Shown: positions 1 to 6,042 of the stretch, piece by piece
How the letters are laid out: each line of letters begins with the position of its first letter
Position numbering within the stretch: the stretch's first letter is position 1
Source: Methanoregulaceae archaeon
GTDB lineage: Archaea; Halobacteriota; Methanomicrobia; Methanomicrobiales; Methanospirillaceae
DNA: 6,525 bases
NCBI GenBank assembly: GCA_013331415.1
Contig: DUGL01000025.1
Span: 5,116 to 11,640, forward strand
Direction: 5' to 3'
Notes under the pieces: model-generated
The model's database searches: none
What the model was told of the DNA's origin: nothing
The model's input: only the letters and a program-made list of their open reading frames with translations
Program-made: the position numbers and the translations under genes

Positions 1-113
1 CCTGCAATGCCCGGGTTCATTCCGTCAGGAACCGGGGAGAGGCTCATCCTGTCTTTCCCATCCCTCATGGCACGGCACCGAGAGCAGGACCCTGTCGCCG
101 CTTGTCGTTACGA

Positions 114-133
114 GAAAAAAATAAAAAGAAAGA
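114..133 (-). terminator. U-rich terminator after the P-type ATPase
   Basis: The plus strand is almost pure A with a few G and T here, so a minus-strand transcript would read a long U-rich run starting about 8 bases after the ATPase stop codon. Archaeal RNA polymerase commonly stops at such runs without needing a hairpin, and I see no strong hairpin. Positions 1-113 beyond it hold nothing I can assign. Confidence 0.6.
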
Positions 134-141
134 TCTGAGAC

Positions 142-2904
142 TTATACCGCAAATCCCTTCTCTTTCCCGTCAGTTACCCTCTGCTCCCGCGAATTGTTCA
201 GGTACTTGAAGACCTCCATCACCAGGAGCACGGTGCTCGCGCCGGCAAGGCAGATCAGCCATTGCACCGGCGTTACCGGCGCGAGGCTGAGGAGGCCCTG
301 CATGAACGGGACCTGCAGGGAGATGACATGGAGCCCCTGCATCAGGACCACGCCGAGGATCAGGAAGTAGTTGTTCCGGATCGGCACCCTGAAGGCAGAG
401 AGGTACTCTGAGCGGCAGTTGAAGACATGGACATTCTCGAAGAGGACCATCAGGAGGAGGACCAGGTTTCGTGCCAGGTACAGCTCGGTGCCACTCGCGA
501 TCAGGAGGTCGAATGCGATGAAGGCCACGATCCCGATCGTAAGCCCGGAGAGCACGCTCTGCTTTACCATCAGGCTGTTGAAGACGCCCTCTCCCGGGCT
601 CCTGGGTTTCCGCTGCATCGCCCCTTTCTCACCGGCCTCGAACGCGAGGGCTACACCCTGGATCCCGTTCGTGACAAGGTTCAGCCAGAGGAGCTGGACG
701 GCGAGGAGCGGGAGGGGGAGACCGGCCATCAGCGCGAGGATGAAGAGGACGACCTCGGAGAGCCCGGTTGATATCAGGAGGTAGGTCACCTTCCGGATAT
801 TGTCATACGCAAAGCGCCCCTCTTCAACACCGGCCACGATGGAGGAGAAGTTGTCATCGGTCACGATCATCGAGGCCGTATCCTTTGCCACATCGGTCCC
901 CGAGCCCATCGCGACCCCGATGTTCGCACGGCGCAGCGCCGGGGCATCGTTCACCCCGTCCCCGGTAACCGCCACGAAGTGGCCCCTTCGGACGAGCGTA
1001 TCAACGATATCCATCTTCTGCACCGGCGTCACCCGCGCAAAGACCCGTACGTGCTCGATGGCTGCTGCGAAGGAGGGGAGGGAGGAATCCCCCAGGTCCT
1101 CCAGCTGCCGGCCGGTTATCACTTCGTCCATGGACAGGGCTATCCCGAGTTCCCGGGCGATGGTGAGTGCAGTTTTTGGATGGTCCCCGGTGATCATCAC
1201 GACATCGACGCCGGCTTCATGGGCGATCCTGACCGAATCTTTCACGTCCGGGCGCAGCGGGTCGATGAATCCGACCAGGCCGAGGAAGGTAAGTTCCGGC
1301 TTCACGGTCCCAAGATCCGGAGATCCCGGGGGCATGTCCGCGATTGTTCCCTCAGCCACAGCGAGCACCCGGTACCCTTCCTCCATCAGGGTGGCGAGCT
1401 GCTCTTCAATGACCCCGGGGTCAAGGGGGAGATTGCCGCCCGTACCCCGCATGGTGCTGCAGAGCGGGAGCAGGACTTCGACCGCTCCCTTGACCGCGAT
1501 CCGGACCGGTGAATCGGGCGATTCCGATCCTTCCCGGTAGTAGACGGCTGCGTACATCCGCTCGGATTCGAAGGGTACTTCTGCGATCGTCCGGAAAGAG
1601 TTCCTGACCCTGTCCGGGTCAAGCCCCATCTTGTACCCGAGTGCGAGAAACGCAACATCCATCGCATCGCCGTGGTGAACCCATTCCCCGTCCTGCTCGT
1701 ACAGGGACCCTTCATTGCAGATCACTGCCGCCTCTGAGAGACCGGATATGGCCACCTTCACCCCGTCCTGCAGCGGTTCACTGGCAGGACCGGTGATTTC
1801 TCCGGCAGGTGAATAGCCGAATCCCGTTACTTCACCACGCTCCCCGGAAGGGAGCACGATGATACGCGCAGTCTGCTGGTTGACCGTGAGGGTGCCGGTC
1901 TTATCGGTGGCAATCGTGGTGCAGCTCCCGAGGCTCTCGACAGCAGCGAGCTTTCGCACGATCACGTTCCGCTTTGCCATGCGGGATGCCGCGATCGAGA
2001 GTGCGACCGTGATCGCAACCGGCAGCCCTTCCGGTATGGCCGAGACCACGAGTGCAACGGCAAGGAAGAAGACCTCGATCGGAGGTGTTCCCTGGGAAAG
2101 GGCGACTGCTGCCACGACCATGCTCGCCGCAACGACCAGGACGCCAATCTTCCGCGAGAAGTCCTCCATCCGTATCAGGAGCGGGGGTTTCGCCGCCTCT
2201 GTACCGGAGACAGCCCGGGCGATCTTTCCCACCTCGGTCCTGGCCCCGGTGCCGGTCACGACACCGCAGCCACGCCCGGTCACCACCGTGCTCCCGGCGT
2301 ATGCCATGTTGAACCGGTCGCTGACCGGGATATCTGCCATAAGCACGCGGATGTTCTTCTGCACCGCTGCTGACTCACCGGTGAGGAGGGATTCATCGAT
2401 CGTCAGGTTCGCTGCGTGCAGCAGCCGGAGATCGGCAGGGACCCTGTTGCCGGATTCGAGGGTGACGGCATCGCCGATCACGAGCTCATCGGCAGGCAGG
2501 GTAACCCAGGTCCCGGACCGGCGGACCCGTGCCATCACCTTGAGGAGGCTCTGCAGTTTCAATGCACTCTGTTCAGCCTTCCACTCCTGCGCAAACCCGA
2601 TGACCGCATTGATGATGACAACGAGGAATATGAACCCGGCATCCTTCAAATCCCCGATAAGAAGCGAGATCACCCCGGCAACCAGCAGGATATAGATCAG
2701 TGGGCTCTTGAACTGGTGGATGATGATGGCCAGTGCACCCGGAGGTTTCTTTGCGGGGAGAGTATTTGGCCCGAACTGGGCAAGTCTCCGTGCCGCTTCT
2801 TCTCCCGTCAGTCCGCCCGGGGATGTCTGGAGCCGGGAAAAGATCCCGTCTTCCTCAAGGGCGTGCCAGGAGAGGGTTTCTTGGGGGGCCTCGTGGTTTT
2901 GCAT
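142..2904 (-). CDS. P2-type (calcium-ATPase-like) cation-transporting ATPase
   Basis: This is a complete 920-residue integral membrane pump that uses ATP to move a cation, passing through a phospho-aspartate intermediate. Domains in order are: a cation-ATPase N-terminal domain (about 10-80); helices M1-M2 (about 66-104); the actuator domain with TGES at 175-178; M3-M4 (about 250-300) with PEGLP at 291-295; the phosphorylation motif DKTGTLT with Asp334; a nucleotide-binding domain with FESER at 445-449 and KGA at 472-474; TGDHPKT at 572-578; the hinge GDGVNDAPAL at 648-657; and M5-M10 (about 706-897). All catalytic motifs are intact and the length is normal for P2 pumps. The start chosen is Met at 2904, preceded by GGAGG with a 6-base gap. 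The frame stays open 80 codons further upstream, but that part runs through the promoter and does not look like protein. By alignment in my head with SERCA, the ion ligands correspond to Glu292, Glu717, Asn742, Thr745 and Glu823, but the key M6 Asp is Asn746 and the M5 Asn is Gly714. The cation is therefore uncertain (Ca2+, Mn2+, Na+, K+ or H+). It stands alone rather than in an operon. Confidence 0.95.
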   Translation of the reverse strand: MQNHEAPQETLSWHALEEDGIFSRLQTSPGGLTGEEAARRLAQFGPNTLPAKKPPGALAIIIHQFKSPLIYILLVAGVISLLIGDLKDAGFIFLVVIINAVIGFAQEWKAEQSALKLQSLLKVMARVRRSGTWVTLPADELVIGDAVTLESGNRVPADLRLLHAANLTIDESLLTGESAAVQKNIRVLMADIPVSDRFNMAYAGSTVVTGRGCGVVTGTGARTEVGKIARAVSGTEAAKPPLLIRMEDFSRKIGVLVVAASMVVAAVALSQGTPPIEVFFLAVALVVSAIPEGLPVAITVALSIAASRMAKRNVIVRKLAAVESLGSCTTIATDKTGTLTVNQQTARIIVLPSGERGEVTGFGYSPAGEITGPASEPLQDGVKVAISGLSEAAVICNEGSLYEQDGEWVHHGDAMDVAFLALGYKMGLDPDRVRNSFRTIAEVPFESERMYAAVYYREGSESPDSPVRIAVKGAVEVLLPLCSTMRGTGGNLPLDPGVIEEQLATLMEEGYRVLAVAEGTIADMPPGSPDLGTVKPELTFLGLVGFIDPLRPDVKDSVRIAHEAGVDVVMITGDHPKTALTIARELGIALSMDEVITGRQLEDLGDSSLPSFAAAIEHVRVFARVTPVQKMDIVDTLVRRGHFVAVTGDGVNDAPALRRANIGVAMGSGTDVAKDTASMIVTDDNFSSIVAGVEEGRFAYDNIRKVTYLLISTGLSEVVLFILALMAGLPLPLLAVQLLWLNLVTNGIQGVALAFEAGEKGAMQRKPRSPGEGVFNSLMVKQSVLSGLTIGIVAFIAFDLLIASGTELYLARNLVLLLMVLFENVHVFNCRSEYLSAFRVPIRNNYFLILGVVLMQGLHVISLQVPFMQGLLSLAPVTPVQWLICLAGASTVLLVMEVFKYLNNSREQRVTDGKEKGFAV

Positions 2905-2910
2905 GGCAGT

Positions 2911-2915
2911 CCTCC
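2911..2915 (-). promoter_or_regulatory. Shine-Dalgarno site that fixes the ATPase start
   Basis: The minus strand reads GGAGG, followed by six bases (ACTGCC) and then ATG. This matches the archaeal 16S rRNA tail and is the main reason for choosing the start at 2904 over the longer open frame reaching 3144. Confidence 0.75.
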
Positions 2916-2951
2916 GGAACAAGCGATACTCCAATCGCATTTCACGGTAGC

Positions 2952-2965
2952 TATACGGTATATCC
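2952..2965 (-). promoter_or_regulatory. Probable ATPase promoter overlapping a small palindrome
   Basis: On the minus strand a GGATATACC stretch lies about 55 bases before the ATG and could be a TATA box, giving a leader of roughly 30 bases. It overlaps the palindrome TATACgGTATA (2952-2962). A second AT-rich candidate lies just upstream at about 2972-2981 (TTTTTTATGT on the minus strand). I cannot decide which one binds TBP. Confidence 0.35.
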
Positions 2966-2989
2966 CGGGAACATAAAAAATGAAACGGG

Positions 2990-3368
2990 TACCGGCACCA
3001 CTCCCCGGTATCTGGCCCTGTACGGGGACCCTGCCCGGGATACACCGGGAGTTCATTTCCTATGAAAACGCCTCCGGCATTTTCATACGTCGGGCCTGTT
3101 GCGAAATGCATCATTATTGCTTTATTGCACTCTGTCCCGGCCACATCTCAATTTTACCGTATCAGCGTCCCGGTTCATTTGCCAGGTCGGGATGCATACA
3201 GGAACGCTGGCGCAAAGGGGTGAGGCAGGAGACGTCAGCACAATGCCCGGTGCAGCCCGTGGAAAACCCCTGCCGGAGAGCGAGAGATATCGCGGAAAGG
3301 GCGGGTCCCCCCGCCAGGAGCAGTCCCCCGGATAACCAGATCTTTTACAGAATCGGGAAAAATGCCGT
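2990..3368. other. Intergenic stretch without a convincing gene
   Basis: This GC-rich stretch separates the ATPase promoter from the end of the Cys-rich gene. Several open frames cross it on both strands, but their translations are rich in Arg, Pro, Ser and Gly, show no domain, and resemble shadow frames. It contains one perfect GC-only hairpin at 3300-3315 (GGCGGG, loop TCCC, CCCGCC). A short A run at 3358-3362, just after the stop of the 3369-3857 gene on the minus strand, gives at most a weak U-tract terminator. Confidence 0.5.
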
Positions 3369-3857
3369 TTATTTATCTTTCTTTGGCTCAATGATCATCT
3401 CGCAGAAGTTGTCGCCCCTGCACATGGCGCGGGAGATCCGGATCTGGTAACGGGGATTGAGTGCTTTGATGATCGATTGCACATAGGCACTGCAGAGCAC
3501 GGAGGCCCGGGAATGCGCAAAACCCCGTTCGTCTGCCCGGTGGAGCATGGGGCACTCGGTGAGCCGGATAACGGCCTCGCCCGGAAACCCCTCGATGTAC
3601 CGGGTCTCAAACTCCCTCCCGAAGATCAGGATAGAGATTATCCCGAGCGTCCGCACCAGGTCGGCTGCATGCTCACGGGGCAGGTTGTGTGATGTAGCGA
3701 ACGTGTCAAGATCGGAGGCCAGGTCCTCAAAGAACGATCTGACACATGAATCGCAGCCCTCCCCGCAGGCTGCATCGACATAGAACGGCAGGACCGACAT
3801 GACCTTCCTGACGATCTTCAGCTGCTCCTCGACTGGAATATCCTTTATCGAAACCAT
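3369..3857 (-). CDS. Cys-rich V4R / methanogen-output-domain-like protein
   Basis: This is a 162-residue soluble protein with no signal peptide or membrane helix. The N-terminal half is helical and carries a CX3CX2C cluster (Cys31, Cys35, Cys38). The C-terminal half has a spaced cysteine pattern: ECP around Cys102, LCSAY around Cys122, and C-x-GDN-x-C with Cys146 and Cys152. The ending CRGDNFCEMIIEP resembles the 'C..GD..C.F.I' signature of V4R small-molecule-binding domains and ATC-hydrolase-like proteins. It also resembles the stand-alone output domains seen in Methanomicrobia (MetOD1 type). By family analogy it may bind a metal or small ligand and act in sensing, but no enzyme or DNA-binding activity can be read from the sequence. 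The ATG at 3857 follows a TATA box by about 45 bases and a GGGGGA stretch by only 3 bases, so the leader is short. It appears monocistronic. The family assignment is by eye and tentative; that it is a real gene is much more certain. Confidence 0.85.
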   Translation of the reverse strand: MVSIKDIPVEEQLKIVRKVMSVLPFYVDAACGEGCDSCVRSFFEDLASDLDTFATSHNLPREHAADLVRTLGIISILIFGREFETRYIEGFPGEAVIRLTECPMLHRADERGFAHSRASVLCSAYVQSIIKALNPRYQIRISRAMCRGDNFCEMIIEPKKDK

Positions 3858-3890
3858 GGTTCCCCCGGGTTGTAACGTAGTGAGTATACT

Positions 3891-3923
3891 GCCCGCTGAT
3901 TATTTATGCATTGTGCAGCGGGC
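3891..3923 (-). promoter_or_regulatory. TATA box enclosed by an 8-bp inverted repeat
   Basis: The minus strand reads TGCATAAATAATC at 3898-3910, a good archaeal TATA box about 45 bases upstream of the ATG at 3857, predicting a leader of about 20 bases. The box lies between perfect 8-bp arms, GCCCGCTG at 3891-3898 and CAGCGGGC at 3916-3923 (plus strand). A protein bound to the arms would compete with TBP, so this may be an operator, although no regulator is identified. Confidence 0.55.
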
Positions 3924-4101
3924 CCCGACCCCTGGAAATCGGGGACGGATGGCGGTTTCGGGCAGAATCCCACGATATTCCTGGCGGCTGTTTTCAATCG
4001 TTGCACGCAAAACACCGTGCCCGCCCATCCCCTTACAACCTGACTGGTAACCGGGGGAGGGGGCCGTGCAGAAAGGGTGCCGTTCATCGTGGACAAGGGA
4101 T

Positions 4102-4283
4102 AAAAAAAGCGATTGGGCACGGGATCGGCGTACCGGTTACATCATTCCGGCGCGAAGGGAAGAGCACCCCGGCACATTATCGATAGTGCGATCAGGAAGG
4201 TTCCCCCTGTTCAGCTCATCCGGAGCCGCAACGTTCCTGGCACCTGATGCGACACGGGTCGATGGGTGAGAGCCCGGGGCTTC
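4102..4283 (-). ncRNA. Possible small RNA (promoter-to-terminator unit)
   Basis: On the minus strand, CGAAAAATATC at 4302-4312 looks like a BRE plus TATA box, which would place a transcript start near 4283. A seven-U run at 4102-4108 could end it, giving a transcript of about 180 bases. An open frame of 52 codons (4137-4295) overlaps it, but its ATG at 4295 lies upstream of the predicted start, so translation from this promoter is unlikely. No known RNA family is recognised. This rests only on the promoter and terminator signals. Confidence 0.2.
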
Positions 4284-4444
4284 ATTTCGCGTCATTTCCC
4301 TGATATTTTTCGTCAATTCCGGGACCCGGATGGTGCAGTCCAGATGATCGCGTGCAGGGATACAACGGGCATGAAACAGACATCGCAGGAAGCCTGGCCG
4401 GATCACCCCAACCTGCAGGTACACTGGTTTTTCAGGCAGAATGC

Positions 4445-4457
4445 GAGAGAAAAAGAG
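4445..4457 (-). terminator. U-rich terminator after the RRM gene
   Basis: The minus strand reads CTCTTTTTCTCTC starting about 10 bases after the stop codon of the RRM gene. It is a pyrimidine-rich, U-rich run of the kind that ends archaeal transcripts. No supporting hairpin is seen. Confidence 0.45.
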
Positions 4458-4465
4458 GTGAGATT

Positions 4466-4729
4466 TCAGTACCGGGGCCGGAAATCGCTTCTCGGCTGCG
4501 GCGGGCGTGCCATGTCGATCTTGAGGTTGCGGCCCTCAAAGACGGTCTCGTTGAGTGCTGCTTTTGCCTTCTCAGCGTCTTCAGGGGTCGCCATCTCGAC
4601 GAATCCAAACCCTTTGCGTTCAATAACCCTGACTTCTTTTACATCCCCGTACTCTGAGAATAATTTCATTAATTGTTCTTCGGTAACGGAATACGTAAGA
4701 TTTCCAACGTAAAGTTTACTTCCTTGCAT
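4466..4729 (-). CDS. Small single-RRM RNA-binding protein
   Basis: This 87-residue protein consists almost entirely of one RNA recognition motif. RNP2 is LYVGNL at 6-11 and RNP1 is KGFGFVEM at 39-46, with the aromatic residues that stack on RNA bases (Tyr7, Phe41, Phe43) all present. The end of the domain reads FEGRNLKIDMA (64-74), and a short basic tail of about 13 residues follows. The layout matches the small glycine-poor RRM proteins of cyanobacteria and other bacteria (Rbp type), which bind single-stranded RNA and are often cold- or stress-responsive. RRM proteins are uncommon in archaea, so acquisition from bacteria is likely. The start at 4729 puts RNP2 at the usual place. The frame stays open to 4984, but the extra 85 residues cover the promoter and look non-coding. 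AGGAA lies 11 bases upstream, a rather long spacing. The gene is transcribed divergently from aIF1A. Confidence 0.93.
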   Translation of the reverse strand: MQGSKLYVGNLTYSVTEEQLMKLFSEYGDVKEVRVIERKGFGFVEMATPEDAEKAKAALNETVFEGRNLKIDMARPPQPRSDFRPRY

Positions 4730-4770
4730 ATGCGGTACGTTCCTTTTCCCTATATTGTTGATCTTATCCG

Positions 4771-4780
4771 CTATTAACTT
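4771..4780 (-). promoter_or_regulatory. Probable promoter of the RRM gene
   Basis: The minus strand reads AGTTAATAGC here, a fair TATA match centred about 46 bases upstream of the ATG. It predicts a transcript start near 4750 and a leader of about 20 bases containing AGGAA. An alternative AT-rich run (CTATTTTTTCG) lies further up at about 4795-4805. Confidence 0.4.
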
Positions 4781-4805
4781 TGAGGACCGGATAGCGAAAA
4801 AATAG

Positions 4806-4980
4806 CCGATCCCCTGTGCAATCCCTGCCTGGGATCGGATGCGAGAGAGAGGCCCCACGGCCCTAACCGCAACCAATGACCGGGGAGCGTGATCTCCCTG
4901 CTTCACCTCTGCATACCCTGCGAATGGCCCGGCAGGACCGGGTGTCCCGGGGACATCTGCGCCGTATCGCGCCTCCGGAT
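4806..4980. other. Central part of the divergent intergenic region
   Basis: This lies between the RRM promoter and the aIF1A promoter. I see no gene, RNA or repeat in it. The open frame that crosses it on the minus strand is only the upstream continuation of the RRM frame. Confidence 0.4.
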
Positions 4981-4983
4981 ACA

Positions 4984-4993
4984 TACTTTAAAG
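4984..4993 (+). promoter_or_regulatory. Probable aIF1A promoter
   Basis: TACTTTAAAG is a good archaeal TATA box. A transcript start about 25 bases downstream (near 5013) would give a leader of about 27 bases that includes the GGAG at 5028-5031. A second AT-rich stretch (TTCTTATAG, about 5008-5016) could instead drive a nearly leaderless transcript starting close to 5040. Confidence 0.5.
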
Positions 4994-5027
4994 CCTCTGT
5001 ACAACATTCTTATAGTGTAATTACTAC

Positions 5028-5031
5028 GGAG
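5028..5031 (+). promoter_or_regulatory. Shine-Dalgarno site pointing to a CTG start
   Basis: GGAG is followed by eight bases (TTGTTCAC) and then the in-frame CTG at 5040. This spacing is normal, and no ATG, GTG or TTG in the aIF1A frame lies near it. It is the main sequence support for starting aIF1A at 5040. Confidence 0.5.
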
Positions 5032-5039
5032 TTGTTCAC

Positions 5040-5357
5040 CTGACCACACCAACGCATTCAAAATCCGGACCCCCTGCTGAGATCGTCCGCGTACGGTTAC
5101 CGAGAAAAAGAAACCAGGAGATCTTCGCACGGGCCGAATCGATGCTTGGTGCCAACCATATCACGGTCAGGTGCGCCGATGGCGTCACCAGGATGGGGCG
5201 GATCAAGGGCAAGATCAAGAAACGCCTCTGGATCCGCGAGGGCGACCTCCTCATCGTCGTCCCCTGGAGTTTCCAGGACGAGAAGTGCGATATCTCGTAC
5301 CGGTATACCCGGCCGCAGGTCGAATGGCTCCAGCGGAACGGGCACCTCAAAACATAA
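5040..5357 (+). CDS. eif1A: Archaeal translation initiation factor 1A (aIF1A)
   Basis: aIF1A is the archaeal counterpart of eIF1A and bacterial IF1. It binds the A site of the small ribosomal subunit and helps place the initiator tRNA. The 105-residue product has the OB-fold core. EIVRVRLPRKRNQEIF (14-29) is the first strand region, then MLGANHITVRCADG (35-48), RMGRIKGKIKKRLWIREGD (51-69) and VVPWSFQDEKCDISYRYT (73-90), with a short C-terminal helix ending in WLQRNGHL. Length and motifs are typical. The start is unusual: going upstream from the conserved core there is no ATG, GTG or TTG before the in-frame stop at 5013-5015. CTG at 5040 lies 8 bases after GGAG and would give the natural-looking N-terminus (M)TTPTHSKSGPP. 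The first in-frame ATG (5142, residue 35) would remove the first strand of the fold and is unlikely. A sequencing error changing ATG to CTG cannot be excluded. Confidence 0.93.
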   Translation: MTTPTHSKSGPPAEIVRVRLPRKRNQEIFARAESMLGANHITVRCADGVTRMGRIKGKIKKRLWIREGDLLIVVPWSFQDEKCDISYRYTRPQVEWLQRNGHLKT

Positions 5358-5429
5358 TCAGCTCCTCTTTTTCCCGGTATCCGATGCAGCATGCGGGACC
5401 TCCGGTCATGCAGGTTTCACGGAAGCAGA

Positions 5430-5440
5430 TTTTTTTTATT
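5430..5440 (+). terminator. T-rich tract: aIF1A terminator and/or next promoter
   Basis: The sequence has an eight-T run followed by ATT, about 70 bases after the aIF1A stop. It fits an archaeal U-tract terminator. The same bases (TTTTTTATT) lie about 30 bases before the ATG at 5466 and could also act as a TATA box for a leaderless transcript of that gene. I cannot separate the two roles. Confidence 0.45.
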
Positions 5441-5465
5441 GTGGAGCATGCGAACTCTTTCGCAC

Positions 5466-5873
5466 ATGACTCCGGTTCCCCGGTGCATCAACCGGCTCAG
5501 TTCGACGACTGTCATCAAGGATACCACAGAGCAGGGGATCAATTGGCAGGTGAAAGACTCCTGCCGTGAATACTACGGGATGCCTCCTGATCTTGTATTC
5601 AGGGGCGTGGACATTCTCCTGAATAACCCGATGCTCGTTGGCTTCACGCTCAAGAGGAAGAAGATCCTGCTCCCCTTTGTGAAACCCTGCTTTGGCCCGA
5701 TGCTCATCGAACGGGATGCGGAAGATGGTGATTTTGAGTTCCTGCGAACAACCCTCGGGAACGGAACATCCGGGGGCTGGCGGTCCTCGTGGCTGGACTG
5801 CCGTGATTCTCATGGGATGCCGGTTTTTTCTGGCGTACAGGTCAGGCATCCCCGGAGATATATCCAGAATTGA
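5466..5873 (+). CDS. Conserved-looking hypothetical protein, function unknown
   Basis: I do not recognise this protein. From ATG 5466 it has 135 residues, no signal peptide and no clear membrane helix. A mixed alpha/beta core spans about residues 16-100. Noticeable segments are WQVKDSCREYYGMPPDLV (about 27-44), a hydrophobic stretch around LLNNPMLVGFTL, and the KPCFGPMLIERD segment (73-84), whose Cys-Phe-Gly-Pro looks like a functional loop. It has four cysteines (residues 7, 33, 75 and 112). The codons resemble those of the neighbouring genes (ATC, CTC, AAC, AGG), which supports real coding, and the opposite-strand frame is a poorer protein. The start is uncertain: the frame extends to ATG 5391 and has another ATG at 5448, but that extension runs through the T-rich tract, and 5466 lacks a Shine-Dalgarno site. 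It follows aIF1A after 108 bases, so a separate transcript is likely. The last 30 residues are rich in Gly, Ser, Arg and Trp and may be less conserved. Confidence 0.65.
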   Translation: MTPVPRCINRLSSTTVIKDTTEQGINWQVKDSCREYYGMPPDLVFRGVDILLNNPMLVGFTLKRKKILLPFVKPCFGPMLIERDAEDGDFEFLRTTLGNGTSGGWRSSWLDCRDSHGMPVFSGVQVRHPRRYIQN

Positions 5874-6042
5874 CCGTGACAAATCCGGCCTGGACCACGA
5901 GAACCGGATGAGGAACTCGAGCAGCGTGAGAGCACTCCCGCTGAGAAGGAGCGGAGCTGGTCAGTGAATCCCGGGTCATCCTCACAAAAAATCCTTTCGC
6001 CAGACCGCCATGGTGCTGTACGGCCGGAACCTGCTCTTACTC
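5874..6042. other. Intergenic stretch before the repeat array
   Basis: About 170 bases follow the stop of the hypothetical protein. I see no gene or recognisable RNA. A short A run at 5984-5991 and scattered GC-rich segments are the only features, and there is no clear terminator for the upstream gene. Confidence 0.4.

Larger units (their letters stand above)
3924..4465. other. Intergenic stretch without a convincing protein gene
   Basis: About 540 bases lie between the promoter of the Cys-rich gene and the end of the RRM gene. The open frames here translate to low-complexity, Arg- and Pro-rich peptides without recognisable domains. A 22-base hairpin (CCCCGA / TCGGGG, 3923-3944) sits at its left end. 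The centre holds the possible small-RNA unit described separately. The right end holds a U-rich terminator for the RRM gene. Confidence 0.5.

Noticed and set aside
371..2976. Several long plus-strand open frames opposite the ATPase gene
   Set aside because: They are shadows of a GC-rich gene: Arg/Ser/Pro-rich translations, no domains, and no start signals.
2905..3144. 80-residue N-terminal extension of the P-type ATPase (start at 3144)
   Set aside because: It lacks membrane or domain features, runs over the promoter elements, and the Met at 2904 has a strong GGAGG with ideal spacing and the usual N-terminal length for the family.
4137..4295. 52-codon small protein on the minus strand
   Set aside because: The only nearby TATA-like element lies 7 bases before its ATG, so transcripts would start inside the frame, and the peptide has no recognisable features.
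4730..4984. 85-residue N-terminal extension of the RRM protein (start at 4984)
   Set aside because: The added sequence is Gly/Pro/Arg-rich without a fold, overlaps the promoter region, and would put RNP2 far from its usual position near the N-terminus.
5142..5357. Short aIF1A starting at the first in-frame ATG (5142)
   Set aside because: It would delete the conserved first strand of the OB fold, and no Shine-Dalgarno site precedes it at proper spacing.
5436..5882. 148-residue minus-strand frame opposite the 5466-5873 gene
   Set aside because: Its translation is Pro/His/Arg-rich without secondary-structure pattern, while the plus-strand frame has native codon use and a folded-looking core.
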